From the NCBI GenBank assembly GCA_021234155.1, contig JAJEKV010000108.1, positions 2,274,676 through 2,338,675 on the forward strand: DNA of 64,000 nucleotides, in the 5' to 3' direction. The notes under the pieces are model-generated. The model was not told the DNA's origin, made no database searches, and saw only the letters and a program-made list of their open reading frames with translations. A program made the position numbers and the translations under genes. Source of the stretch: Isoetes taiwanensis. Its lineage: Eukaryota > Streptophyta > Lycopodiopsida > Isoetales > Isoetaceae. Below are positions 48,940 to 59,949 of the stretch, piece by piece; the first letter of the stretch is position 1, and each line of letters starts with the position of its first letter.

Positions 48940-50733
48940 AAAAAATCCAGTTCAACCTAGCCTTAGCAACAACCCACTAGCAATGACATCTACAGAAGTC
49001 AATCCCTACTGTAGTCTTATCAGTCCATACTAGGATCGAAATCCTTGATGGCACCAATCATCACCGAACCACAAGTTTTTAACCCAAAAACAAAAGCCTC
49101 TAAGAACAAGAATCAGAAATAAAAAATAAAAAATTGACGTATCCAAGTAGGACGCACATCAATACGCCTCGTATTTAGTCTTGCCTTCTGTTTACAAGGC
49201 TTCAGATATGAACCAGATGTCAACTAGTTAGACCATTATCAAGCCAAATATCCGTTTAGTTAAATACTTAGAGATAAGATACTGTTATGGCTAAAAGTAA
49301 AATGTTGTATTTCTTCCTTTTCATAAAAAACCAAGAAGTAGTGACTCCATACGAGCCTGATTTCATAAATACTCCAAAGCCAATCCATCCATTACCGCCA
49401 GAACATGAAATTGAAAGCAAAAAGCCCACAATAAGAGGAGAAACCGGTACCTGTAGCCAATCAACACAACATTAGCATAAGAATGGTAATGAGTGAGGGG
49501 CCAAAAGGTACATTAGCTTTCTCAGCTTTTCGCTGATCACCTATTGTAGCCTTTTTACCCTCAATTCAATCTAAGCACATAAGGATAGAGTCAATGGAAA
49601 ACAAGCAAATGAATACAGTTCTTCTAAGCATTTAGCCTCAATCTGTAGAAACATGCAAAAGCATTCAAAGCTTACTGCTATAAAGCAGTAAACCAGATTA
49701 ATCTTATTCAAACTTATCCATAAGTCTATAACTAACACAATAAATTTTGTTTCTATGCTCGAAACACATGTGCAGTATTTTACTCAAAGCCTACTGTTAT
49801 TTTACTTGCATCATTATGCAAGAACCTGAGGCAAAGATTTTTGAACTTAAATTAAGTTTACAACTTAACCAAACCTGAATGTCCTCAAGTTCACGTTCAA
49901 TGCCATGTGTTTGGGATAGTATTCTTGAAGCTAGATCCAGTTTGTTTGCTTCCATCACCATCCTCGCGGCCCATGTATTTTGTTTGGGCCGGGGGCATTT
50001 TAGCCTAACATTTCTTCGAAACTATGGCCACCCCGAATAGCGTGCCAAGCATCTCAATCTCAACCTTTAATAAATGGGCGATAGGATCAAACAGATTCAA
50101 CTTGATAATCGCACTCCCGCATTTGATATGCTAATGGCATTTATTGCCACCCCATTCCTCGTGTATCACTTAGATATTTACCGCCAAATCGGAAGCAGAA
50201 CTTGTTTATGAAATCATGTGAAATACTAGCTCCGGCTCATGGTTTCTGCTAATCATCCATGCCTAGAACATACGGTTTTGCATTGAAGCTTCTAGTCGCT
50301 ATAATCAATATGCCGATAACCTATCCTAAGCTCCAAATATGTACTTTCGACTTGACGTTTTACCGATATATACTTACCCCTCCTCGATGCCTAGAGAGCC
50401 TTAAAGCCATGGACCCAACCCGAAGCGAAATGCCTTAAAAGCCATGGACCAAGCCCGGCTCACATGGAGCCGTCTTCCCCTCGCCGGTTGTTGTGTGGTA
50501 CCGTAAGATAGAGACTTTGATATTTCTTAGGGTTAGAAAATAACCTCGTAATTAGCATGAAATAAAACCTTTGCCAGAAATTCCAAATATGTTTGGAATT
50601 CTAAAATGTGTATTTCATTATCAAAACTTGGTTCATCAGACTGCTTACCCAACCACCAAGTCTAGATGCTCAGGTTAAGTTGGCTTCAAATGAACAACAT
50701 GCAATCAAACAATAACCGATTGGTTACAAATAT
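48940..50733 (+). repeat. Duplicated 1.8-kb segment, contiguous copy (X)
   Basis: Three blocks follow one another without interruption: 48,940-49,249, 49,250-49,471 and 49,472-50,733. The first two recur at 51,590-51,899 and 52,451-52,672. The third recurs at 58,564-59,819. In the other copy the blocks are separated by 551 bp and 5.9 kb. Most stretches are nearly identical. Differences concentrate at about 49,960-50,500. Confidence 0.92.
49875..49985 (-). pseudogene. Exon-like block of an unknown gene, copy in X
   Basis: The minus strand reads MVMEANKLDLASRILSQTHG then IERELEDIQ, followed by CAG|GTTTGG, a plausible splice donor. The same frame is open in the copy at 58,967-59,075. The helical, charged composition suggests a real exon. 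I do not recognise the protein. No start, stop or partner exon can be assigned with confidence. Confidence 0.45.
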
Positions 50734-51589
50734 AAAAAAAGCCTACCTCCAACCGTAGGATAAGTGTGGCCCAATTAATTTATATGTGCTTGTAGGGGGG
50801 GTGTATCTGGACCCCTACCAATACAGTTGGGGTCCTACCCTTACCCTATTAATAATATATGACCTACGAACCAGAAAATGCAATGTATTATAGAAGGGTT
50901 CAAGACTCACTGTATTTTGGGAGTATTTTGCAGTCTCTTGCCCCAGAATAGACTTATCGAATCTAAGTCCTGGAAATATGTTGTTACATATATCGCTTGT
51001 GATCTTTAACATCAAACCACGGAGATCATATCCATTATTGGTGAAGCAAATCAATTTCCTAATGTCTGCAGCCGCCATAAAAGGCGATGAAATGACATAC
51101 AAGTAAAGAAGAAGAAGCTTACAGGTCTTATGTTCAAGTGAGCACAAGTACCAGCCGAGTGGCATTGCAAGACAAAAAGCCGAGTGGCATAATCCCTTGA
51201 GTGGCATACTCCTTTGTATTGAGAGGTTTACCTTTAGCTGAAAACTTGTATCCATATAAACCATACTCCATATGACGGGCTGAATAGTGGTCAGCATCAC
51301 TAGCTGTCTATCCTTGTACAATGTATTTGTGCGCCCTGATACTTTTTTTCAAAAAAAATGCAACATAAGAGGCTCTGCATAGCTTTGCACCTCAAATTTA
51401 AAGTAGCACTTTGTTACATGTAGCCAGTTCGTGGACTACTTCACATTCCTATAAAAGGTCACATTATAAACCATCATTAGTACTAAAAATATCTGTGAGA
51501 CATATTATAAAGAGCCACTTGTTCTTGAATTAAAAGACAGGTTCTGAGATTATGGTGACCCTGGTAAGACCAGGGAACTGAAATTCCTA
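50734..51589 (-). CDS. Isolated 168-codon frame, unknown
   Basis: The frame 50,815-51,321 (minus) is one of the longest open frames outside the satellite and LINEs. It contains TSDICNNIFPGLRFDKSILG and a hydrophobic stretch LLLLYLYVISSPFMAAADI. I recognise no family, there is no obvious promoter, and the flanks hold only the ends of the duplicated segment. It may be a chance frame or a fragment of a membrane protein. Confidence 0.22.
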
Positions 51590-51899
51590 AAAAAATCCAG
51601 TCCACCCTTGCCTTAACAACAGCCCACTAGCAATGACATCTACAGAGGTCAATCCCTACTGTAGTCTTATCAGTCCATACTAGGATCGAAATCCTTGATG
51701 GCACCAATCATCACCGAACCACAAGTTTTTAACCCAAAAACAAAAGCCTCTAAGAACAAGAATCAGAAATAAAAAATAAAAAATTGACATATCCAAGTAG
51801 GACGCACATCAATACGCCTCGTATTTAGTCTTGCCTTCTGTTTACAAGGCTTCAGATATGAACCAGATGTCAACTAGTTAGACCATAATCAAGCCAAAT
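51590..51899 (+). repeat. Duplicated segment, second copy, block 1
   Basis: Nearly identical to 48,940-49,249, including CACTAGCAATGACATCTACA and GTAGGACGCACATCAATACG. It ends at the shared ...CAAGCCAAAT, after which 551 bp not present in copy X follow. Confidence 0.92.
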
Positions 51900-52450
51900 T
51901 ATCTTGAATCAATGTCCACGCAAACTCGGACTTTAATATTACAAAGCCTCTTTCCTTTTACATGCTGCCTTAAGTCTTAGACGTTGCATGCATGCCCGTA
52001 CTGTTTTAACATGCTTAGATACTTAATTATGTTAGCCTGCCAATATTCATGCTTAGTCCTGCCTGTTGGTTATGCAGCCTCCGCTTAAGGCCATTCTGCT
52101 GCTTTCATTAAGCCTTCAGCCAATGTTTGCTGAATTGTATACACAAATCATTCACTCTATGTGTTTATTTAGATGATCATAAAAGACTGAAATAGCATGC
52201 AATGTAACACCAACCATATCATTGCAGATTTATACAAAATCTGTTTACATTCACAAGTGATTCAAAAAGCAAGATTACATTACTGTTTCTGCCTTTTATG
52301 GCCAGCATGTCTGGAGATTTTAGATCTGCCTACACTTTCTGCCTTTTATGGCCAGCATGTTTGGAGTTTTAGATCCGCCTACACTGAAATGCATAGATCT
52401 TCTTACAGCAAAATAGACTATAACTTAAGATGCCTTCAGCAAGTTTTTAT
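51900..52450. other. 551-bp segment present only in the second copy
   Basis: It lies between blocks 1 and 2 of the duplication. It has no GT-AG intron borders on either strand and no clear terminal repeats. It holds a 49-bp tandem repeat: TTCTGCCTTTTATGGCCAGC starts at about 52,287 and 52,336. Confidence 0.7.
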
Positions 52451-52672
52451 ATCCGTTTAGTTAAATACTTAGAGATAAGATACTGTTATGGCTAAAAGTA
52501 AAATGTAGTATTTCTTCCTTTTCATAAAAAACCAAGAAGTAGTGACTCCATACGAGCCTGATTTCATAAATACTCCAAAGCCAATCCATCCATTACCGCC
52601 AGATCATGAAATTGAAAGCAAAAAGCCCACAATAAGAGGAGAAACCAGTACCTGCAGCCAATCAACACAACA
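52451..52672 (+). repeat. Duplicated segment, second copy, block 2
   Basis: Nearly identical to 49,250-49,471, from ATCCGTTTAGTTAAATAC to CAATCAACACAACA. The 87- and 62-codon frames that touch it are not conserved as whole frames. Confidence 0.92.
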
Positions 52673-52707
52673 TCTTATATTATAATGTTTTAGTGCAAGT
52701 AATGGAC

Positions 52708-52832
52708 CACGCCCTAGATCCGATGGTGAGGATTTTACTTTCCGAAGGGACGGTGGGGATTCAAACACAGCACGCCCTAGATCCGATGGTGAGGATTTTA
52801 CTTTCCGAAGGGACGGTGGGGATTCAAACACA
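52708..52832 (+). repeat. Two tandem copies of a 63-bp repeat
   Basis: CACGCCCTAGATCCGATGGT starts at 52,708 and 52,771 and the copies are almost identical. The period is a multiple of three, so a plus frame repeats HALDPMVRILLSEGTVGIQT. No known protein. Confidence 0.93.
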
Positions 52833-52944
52833 AAAGGAGGGCAATGATTTTGTTGCTCTATCGAACTATCGAAACTTACGGTAGAAGAGCAGAGGACCGG
52901 TGCTGACTCCAGGGTTTGCGAGGGGAGCTATGCAGCCTTCGAGC

Positions 52945-53045
52945 ACGGCGGGCGCCTCCTCCAGTATTCACACATAAACCGGTTGAGATTAGAGGATTTT
53001 TTTCATACGGCGGGCACCTCCTCCAGTATTCACGATTAGAGGATT
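52945..53045 (+). repeat. Short direct duplication
   Basis: CGGCGGGCGCCTCCTCCAGT and GATTAGAGGATTTTTTTCAT near 52,946-53,008 recur at about 53,009-53,055, with a shorter spacer. Confidence 0.75.
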
Positions 53046-53204
53046 TTTTTCATACGAAATTTTCGTGAAAAACCCTAGAACATAGATGGGACGGATGCTC
53101 TCTGCCCTCTTCCGCAGAAGATCATGTCTTAACGATGGGCTATGGCAACGGTAAAAGATCATGCCACGTCCTAAAAAATTTTAAGTGCTTCAGCGGGTTC
53201 CGTT

Positions 53205-53560
53205 TCTGCCCCTGCACCCGCCCGCCATAGCCATCCTCTGCCTAAATTGTTTGTCGCGAACCACTCTTCGGCTTGGCCGAATCATGTTATTTCTCTTAGG
53301 GTAATTTCGATTCCTATAGCTTTTGGAGTTCACTGCCATACCGGTTGACATGTTAGAGATAGAATTAGAATAGATTTGTTTATCATCCACGGTGCACCCG
53401 CCCGCTATAGACATCCTCTGCCTAAAATTGTTTGTCGTGAACGCTGTTGGGCTTGGCCGAATCATGCTATTTCCCTCAGGGTAATTTCGATTCCTATTTT
53501 TAGAGCTTTTGGAGTTCTTTGCCATACCGATTGACATGTTAGAGATATGCATAGAGCAGA
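53205..53560 (+). repeat. Two tandem copies of a roughly 180-bp repeat
   Basis: TGCACCCGCCCGC(C/T)ATAG starts at about 53,212 and 53,393. Both copies share CATCCTCTGCCTAAA, TTGGCCGAATCATG, GGGTAATTTCGATTCCTAT and TTGACATGTTAGAGATA. They differ by scattered substitutions, so the duplication is not recent. Confidence 0.9.
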
Positions 53561-55256
53561 TATGATTAAATACAAACCTAGATGGGTGGACTTGGCATGG
53601 CAGATTTGCATTGCAAAAGTTTGAAGGCGTGCAGGGCTGATTGATGTGGAAAGCCTTGCTGATTGTGCGGATTTGAAACCCTTCTCAGGCATTTTTGGCC
53701 TTAATTTTTGGGCAAGCTGGATAATAACAAATGCTGGACCATCATTGGTTTTTGCATTTCGAATCTATGGTAGAGGCTTCAGTGATCCAAAGTCAAGCCT
53801 TGAGGTGGTTGAGTATCTCTGGAAATTGTGTATTACTTTCTTCAGGTTTAAGACAGATGATATAGTCTGCCGGCTTATGTTACTTACATTATCATTGATG
53901 TCTTGCCTCAGATGGGACCAAATTTTTGCTTCTAGCGTGATAATTGTTGAATTTATGCATTTCCTCAATTGAAGGTTAGCTTTTATGGCTTTAATTTTTG
54001 TTGTTATTGTTTACTTGGATTTGTATTTCAGTGATGCGGAATGCCATGTTAATCCACATAAATCATCCTGATTTATTTGCAGGAAAACTGAGACTTTGGA
54101 ATGTTAATCAAGAACTGTTGTTCCTCCCTGCAAATATACAATCAAGGACATGTCTATGCTCAGTGGTATTTTATCTGTTAACTTTTAGCGTTGTTGGTAT
54201 TTTCATGGCTTTTGCTGAAGCATATACAATCTGCTAATTGTTAGTATTCAATGCAGCATAATTTCATGTAGTTGCTAGCAAGCTTAGCAAAGGTTCATGG
54301 TCTGCTGCAGTGCAATATATGCTCCTTTAGGCATTTGCAGCGTGTATTTACTATCAATCCAACTGCAACTCGAGTGGTTTGTCTTATTTATGCAGATCAA
54401 ATGGTCCATGGCTTTTCAAATTTGGTCCCATAGTCTTTATCCAATGCTCGCAAGTCTTTCTAGCAATCTACAAGATTGCTTTAGCACATTATGATCTTGC
54501 AACTGTAGATCTGCACCCAGAGCAAACTTTAGATTCAGTAAAACTTATCAAGCGAAACATGCAAATAATTCGCAGCCTTATGTTTAAGCAAGCAGAGCAG
54601 TTTAGAGCAGTTTAAGAAATCATGTTGGACGACATTTATTGTGGATATGCAGACAGATGATGCAAGTTTTTACCCTTTGCAGGCTTCTTTTGTAGGTTCT
54701 TCCATATTTCATGCCGGAAGCGCCCCATTAACTGCCTAAGCTGACAAGAAAACAAAGCTCCAAGCAAGTTAAAGAATTGACATATGTTTGAGATTTTTGG
54801 AAAGAAAATTCTCTTTCTATTAGGATGCAACTTTTCATTCCGTGTATCTAGAAGTTAAGCAAATATTGAGTTCTGTCTTTGTATCCTCTAGACTTTAATC
54901 ATTTTCTGTAGGACATGAACTACAGAAATACCCTGTTACATGACGTGTACATGACGTGTACAGGACGTGAACTATTCTTTTGCAGGTTTTCAACTTTGAA
55001 AGCATGATGAAATGAAAAGTCTTTGCTCAATAAGTTTCTCTATCATGGTGACATGACTATCATGGCTATTACCCGAGGGATATGAATATCATGACATTTG
55101 GATAATTAAGCATGTCTTTGGCATGCAGAGTTGGAAGGATGGTCAATTGCTTTGCATGTATCTAAACTGCATGTTGTACTTGCTTACATAGATTTCTATA
55201 GAAGAATATGCATGTATTGTATATTGCCAACTTAGTGCAGAAAGAAACTGATCTGT
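53561..55256 (+). other. Unassigned region with intron/exon-like texture
   Basis: The plus frame 53,646-53,972 (108 codons, contains SLEVVEYLWKLCITFFRF) and the plus frame 54,379-54,615 (78 codons, contains LIKRNMQIIRSLMFKQAEQF) look protein-like. They are separated by T-rich, AG-ending stretches that resemble introns. I do not recognise the protein. A small tandem repeat, TACATGACGTG three times with one change, lies at 54,937-54,969. Confidence 0.35.
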
Positions 55257-55485
55257 ATATATTTGCTGAAGGTATTAATCTTTTAGCTCAAGCTGCAAAC
55301 TACAAGCAGCTAGGGAGCAAGTGAAAGTGTATATTGTGTTAATAGATAATTGCAAATTTTTTTTCATTCCTTCTGTTCTAATCATTGCATTTTGCAGCCA
55401 CGAAGACGTTAAAACAGAGGTAAAGCAGAGTTCATGGTAATGGCAGCAGATACTGAGCCATTGGAGATATTTGTTGCATTTGCCG
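55257..55485 (+). pseudogene. SNU13: SNU13/NHP2L1-like pseudogene exons, copy 1
   Basis: SNU13 (15.5K, L7Ae family) binds the kink-turn of U4 snRNA and of box C/D snoRNAs. Here an exon part reads INLLAQAANYKQL (about 55,273-55,312) but has a 5-nt deletion where KKGANE should follow. A T-rich intron ending TTTTGCAG precedes the next exon at about 55,397, which reads ATKTL, then after a frame slip RGKAEFMVMAADTEPLEIF up to about 55,485. These match the conserved QAANYKQLKKGANE and ATKTLNRG...VVMAADTEPLEI of the family. The frame breaks and missing C-terminal half mean it is a fragment, not a gene. A retained intron means it arose from genomic DNA, not from an mRNA copy. Confidence 0.85.
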
Positions 55486-55692
55486 CTATTTGCTGAAGGT
55501 ATTAATCTTTTAGCTCAAGCTGCAAACTATAAGCAGCTGAAGAAGGGAGCAAATGAAAGTCTATATTTTGTTAACAGATAAGTGCAGTTTTTTTCTCATT
55601 CCTTTTGTTCTAATTATTGCATTTTGCAGCCACGAAGACGTTAAACATGGTTAAAGCAGAGCTCATGGTTATGACAGCAGATACTGGCTACT
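55486..55692 (+). pseudogene. SNU13: SNU13/NHP2L1-like pseudogene exons, tandem copy 2
   Basis: This copy directly follows copy 1, with the same exon-intron-exon structure. The first exon is better preserved: INLLAQAANYKQLKKGANES at about 55,501-55,560. The intron again ends ATTTTGCAG. The second exon (from about 55,630) reads ATKTL, then a frame slip, then VKAELMVMTADTG, and is cut off about 14 residues earlier than in copy 1, where unrelated sequence starts (about 55,690). The junction between copies lies inside the second exon of copy 1, so the repeat unit is about 229 bp. Confidence 0.85.
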
Positions 55693-57828
55693 ACCGGTCG
55701 ACCACCATTTGAATATCGTCCATGGATTATATTCAACCCACCTATCTTTCAGCATCATTGAGAAATTTGTGATGGATTCTTTGCGTATGTGGTGCCTGTA
55801 TAACTTTGATAGAAAGAAAATAATTTAAATGAGCTTCATTACATACTGGATATTTAACAAGACTTAACTGCTTGCACTTGATTGTTGCATATAAGCAGTA
55901 ATCTGTTGTGTTGTCTTTGTGCATTGTTTGAAGCTAATTAAATATTCTAAGCATTGGGTGTTAAAGGCTCAAGGTTTTGCTTACAAGGTTTAGTTTACAT
56001 AGTGCAAAGATTGGATCATTGCCATTTTACTGTTGCTTACAAAACTTAATAGATGTGAGCATTTTTATCTTTGCAACCCACCCCTATGTAATCCACCCCT
56101 ATCTTCATGTTTTTTTACCCCAAAATATCAAAATTTGCGACGACCTTGCTCTATGCATTTGGGAATCTTAAGCATCATATTCATGTTCTTTAAATCTGGT
56201 AAAAATGCTTCTCTCTTGAAGATACATCCATGGATGCTCCAAATTGCTAACCCTCAAGATCATAAGCCAGTCCCATCGAAAATAATATCCTAGATTGACA
56301 TAACTTGACCTCCCGCCCATGCTGTTGATGTTCAAACCATCAGTGACCTTATATATCTAAACATATATAAAGATTATAGGAAGATTCTATTCTTTTATTC
56401 TTGCTTCTTTAAAAGACACTTGGCAATAGCTTGTGAATGCGATTCCGTTTCTAACCTTGCGTGGCTAAATCTAGTGATATACCTTGGGATTTGAATCTTT
56501 ACTTGCCTTCCAAGGCAAGGCAAGTATGATAGGTTTAAATTCCAGCTTGCTGCCGGCTTTGCTATGCCGTGAACGGTGAAAGTCTAACAGCTCTTGCCAT
56601 TTGTCTGTGTGGCTTGCTACCGCTCTTGCTCCATTCTTGTGCTATGGGTGGACGGACTCCGAACACGGGGTATAAAAGTTAGCTTGTCTGCGGCTTTTGT
56701 TCCGTATCTTTAAATCTAGCTCTCACTTGCCTCTAATTCAACCCAAGATATTTGCGATTGTTGTGTCTGAGGACATTCGCTTCACGCTTGCGCATCTACA
56801 GATAGGTATGTTCTCTGCCAGCAGTTATCTCATAGTTGTAGCTGGGAGGCATTCTGTTCCTGTCTTTTCTTCCGTTCTACTTTCAAACGGATGAACCACT
56901 CTTTAATCTTTCCACAATTCCTCCCCAATTGATTCGCCCATTCAATCGATTTAAATCGACTTCCTTTCCAATCTTCAACAGGACTACCTTTTGCAGCATT
57001 CCAACAACATCGCCAGTTCCATGCAACAGACAACGCCATTATTTTGCGGGTCTTAGATTGAAGGAATAATTGATTATTCCATTATCTTATCTGCAGGTCT
57101 TTAGAATAATTTCAGATCACTCACTAATCTGGCAGTTGCGATAGCCTTCAAGACAAAAGAATATAGATAATTGAAAATCATCCAACTTCGCCCGAGAGGC
57201 TAAATCGGCTGGATAGGAATAATCTCCAACTTTTTTCGGTCGTTGCTTCTAGGTCCAACTTTTAATTGGTTGCATAGATCTAGTTTTTACGGTCGATGCT
57301 TCCTGCCACAATGGTGGATCCTGCTGCTCAAATTACACCCTCAAACGCTATTTGAGGTGCTCATATACATTTTTTTTCCCTTCTTGTGTTTTACACCATT
57401 ACCTACTTACGATACAATGTACCATATGAATTAAATTGCTTCTTTTCGGCACATATGCTTGGTCTGTTGTTCTCTTGATCACTGAAATGTTATTTTGAGG
57501 GCAAATTTTGAGGGGATTAAGAATGCGTGGCTAAATATGGGCAGTGAACCAAGTGTGAAAACTGTCTCTATCACCGACTGCAATAGCCTATTTGAGGAAA
57601 ACCCATGTCCTCAACCCTCGTCTATCCTATCCTAGGGGCACAAAAACACAAGGCAACAACACGAGTTCAAATCTCATAGTTCAAAAATTCATGGCCATAC
57701 AAACCCAAAGAACATCTTTCACACCATTGTAAAGGTATTCCCTTTTGCATTTCAGGAACACTTCTCACACCATTCCACAGAATACAAATCTCCCTTCATA
57801 GGAGTAAGTCGGAGAAGAGAATTGCTTG
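55693..57828. other. AT-rich DNA without a recognised gene
   Basis: Short frames at 55,977-56,171, 56,033-56,293, 56,697-56,894 and 56,830-57,039 show no domain. I see no repeat of note. Confidence 0.5.
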
Positions 57829-57866
57829 CGGCGGCCTTGGCCGCCGCTATAAATTTCTTGTAGTAC
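57829..57866 (-). repeat. CACTA-like end with GCGGCGGCC palindrome, right
   Basis: The plus strand reads GCGGCGGCCTTGGCCGCCGC then TATAAATTTCTTGTAGTAC. The reverse complement gives GTACTACAAGAAATTTATAG, close to the canonical CACTACAAGAAA. It is in inverted orientation to 45,151-45,185. Confidence 0.6.
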
Positions 57867-58563
57867 TAAGTCCTAGACAACTTATAAATATGGGAATTTC
57901 AAAAGGTGTTGATACTCCTTGGTAACCATGTTAGAAATGTCAAGAATGTATATAGCATTTCCCTTTCGATTCGTCTTTGATAAGGGATAAGCCTTTAGGA
58001 TGTATAGTACACTATCCCCCCTTATTCAATCTCCACCATGAACAACCTTAGAATCATCCATTGTACACATATATAGAAATGAATCCACCTATGATAAACT
58101 TTTGTTCAACAACAATGATCCTCCCAAAATCCTGTGACGTATATACCCCCCAAACAAAAAAAAAGGGAAAAGAAAAAAACAAACAATATCCTTAAGACGT
58201 CAAAGAGCAAGTCCATGTTGGTATCGACTTCTCAATCTCATCTCTTTCTTTAAATTGTTCAGTATAGCATTGCCTCTTTAGCTTGGTTTTCTTAATAGCA
58301 TCTATCATTTCTTAATAGCCTCTTGACATCTTGAGACCTTTTGTTGAGCTTTGGCAGGTATTAATCTTTTATCCCAAGTTTCCAGTAATTTTTTTTTTTT
58401 ATGATACATTACAAAGTTTATAATATCTGAAGTTTATAATACATTACAAGTGAAGCTCATCTCATTATTACAAAGTTAGTTAGTCTCTGTCCGACTCTTT
58501 TCTTCTCTCGGTTCATCTACATGTACCAAACATATGGCCAGCAACGCTGGGCACCATTACTAG
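57867..58563. other. Spacer between the right CACTA-like end and the duplicated segment
   Basis: AT-rich with A and T runs (around 58,158 and 58,389). No gene or repeat found. Confidence 0.5.
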
Positions 58564-59819
58564 TTAGCATAAGAATGGTAATGAGTGAGGGGCCAAAAGG
58601 TACATTAGGTTTCTCAGCTTTTCGCTGATCACCTATTGTAGCCTTTTTACCCTCAATTCAATCTAAGCACATAAGGATAGAGTCAATGGAAAACAAGCAA
58701 ATGAATACAGTTCTCCTAAGCATTTAGCCTCAATCCGTAGAAACATGCAAAAGCATTCAAAGCTTACTGCTATAAAGCAGTAAACCAGATTAATCTTGTT
58801 CAAACTTATCCATAAGTCTATAACTAACACAATAAATTTTGTTTCTATGCTCGAAACACATGTGCAGTATTTTACTCAAAGCCTACTGTTATTTTACTTG
58901 CATCATTATGCAAGAACCTGAGGCAAAGATTTTTGAACTTAAATTAAGTTTACAACTTAACCAAACCTGAATGTCCTCAAGTTCACGTTCAATGCCATGT
59001 GTCTGGGATAGTATTCTTGAAGCTAGATCCAGTTTGTTTGCTTCCATCACCATCCTGCGTGCCCATGTATTTTTGTTTGGGCCAGGGGCATTTTAGCCCA
59101 ACATTTCTTGCAGAAACTATGGCCAGCCCGCAATAGCAGCAAGCATCTCAATCTCAACCTTTAATAAATGGGCGATAGACTGAAATAGATTCAACTTGAT
59201 AATCAGACCTCCCGCATTTGATATGCTAATGGCATTTATTGCCACCGATTCTGTGTATCACTTAGATATTTACCGCCAAATCTGAGCGTGTGAACCTGTT
59301 TATGAAATCATGTGAAATACTAGCTCCAGCTCATGATTTCTGCTAATCATCCATGCCTAGAACATACGGCTGCATTGAAGCTTCTAGCTGCTATAATCAA
59401 TATGCCAGATAACCTATCCGGAAGCTCCAATCATGTACTCAGACTTGACGTTTTACACTGATATACTTACCCCTCTGATGTCTAGAAAGCCTTAAAGCCA
59501 TGGACCCAACCCGAGAGAGCCTTAAAAGCCATGGACCAAGCCCGGCTCACATGGAGCGTCTTCCCTGTCTGGCAGTTGTGTGGTACCGTAAGATAGAGAC
59601 TTTGATATTTCTTAGGGTTAGAAAATAACCTCGTAATTAGCATGAAATAAAACCTTTGCCAGAAATTCCAAATATGTTTGGAATTCTAAAATGTGTATTT
59701 CATTATCAAAACTTGATTCATCAGACTGCTTACCCAACCACCAAGTCTAGATGCTCAGGTTAAGTTGGCTTCAAATGAACAACATGCAATCAAACAATAA
59801 CCGATTGTTTACAAATATA
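58564..59819 (+). repeat. Duplicated segment, second copy, block 3 (Z)
   Basis: Corresponds to 49,472-50,733, from TTAGCATAAGAATGGTAATG to AATAACCGATTGTTTACAAA. The first 490 bp and last 230 bp are nearly identical to copy X. In the middle (59,050-59,580) differences occur every 20-30 bp and lie mostly at CAG/CTG sites. The exon-like frame of copy X recurs here on the minus strand at 58,967-59,075. Confidence 0.92.
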
Positions 59820-59949
59820 TTTTAAAAAAAAAAAGAAGAAAGAAAGCTAAGTTCACCTCGTTTTTAAGCTTATTTTCCTGATTTTTTGCAAAAAATAGCT
59901 AGAAAATCGTCGGATTTTATTTTTAACTCGTCGGATTTTTTTAAGGATG

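Noticed and set aside
51900-52450. The 551-bp segment as an intron missing from a retrocopy
   Set aside because: The borders lack GT-AG on either strand and the flanking blocks include apparently non-coding sequence.
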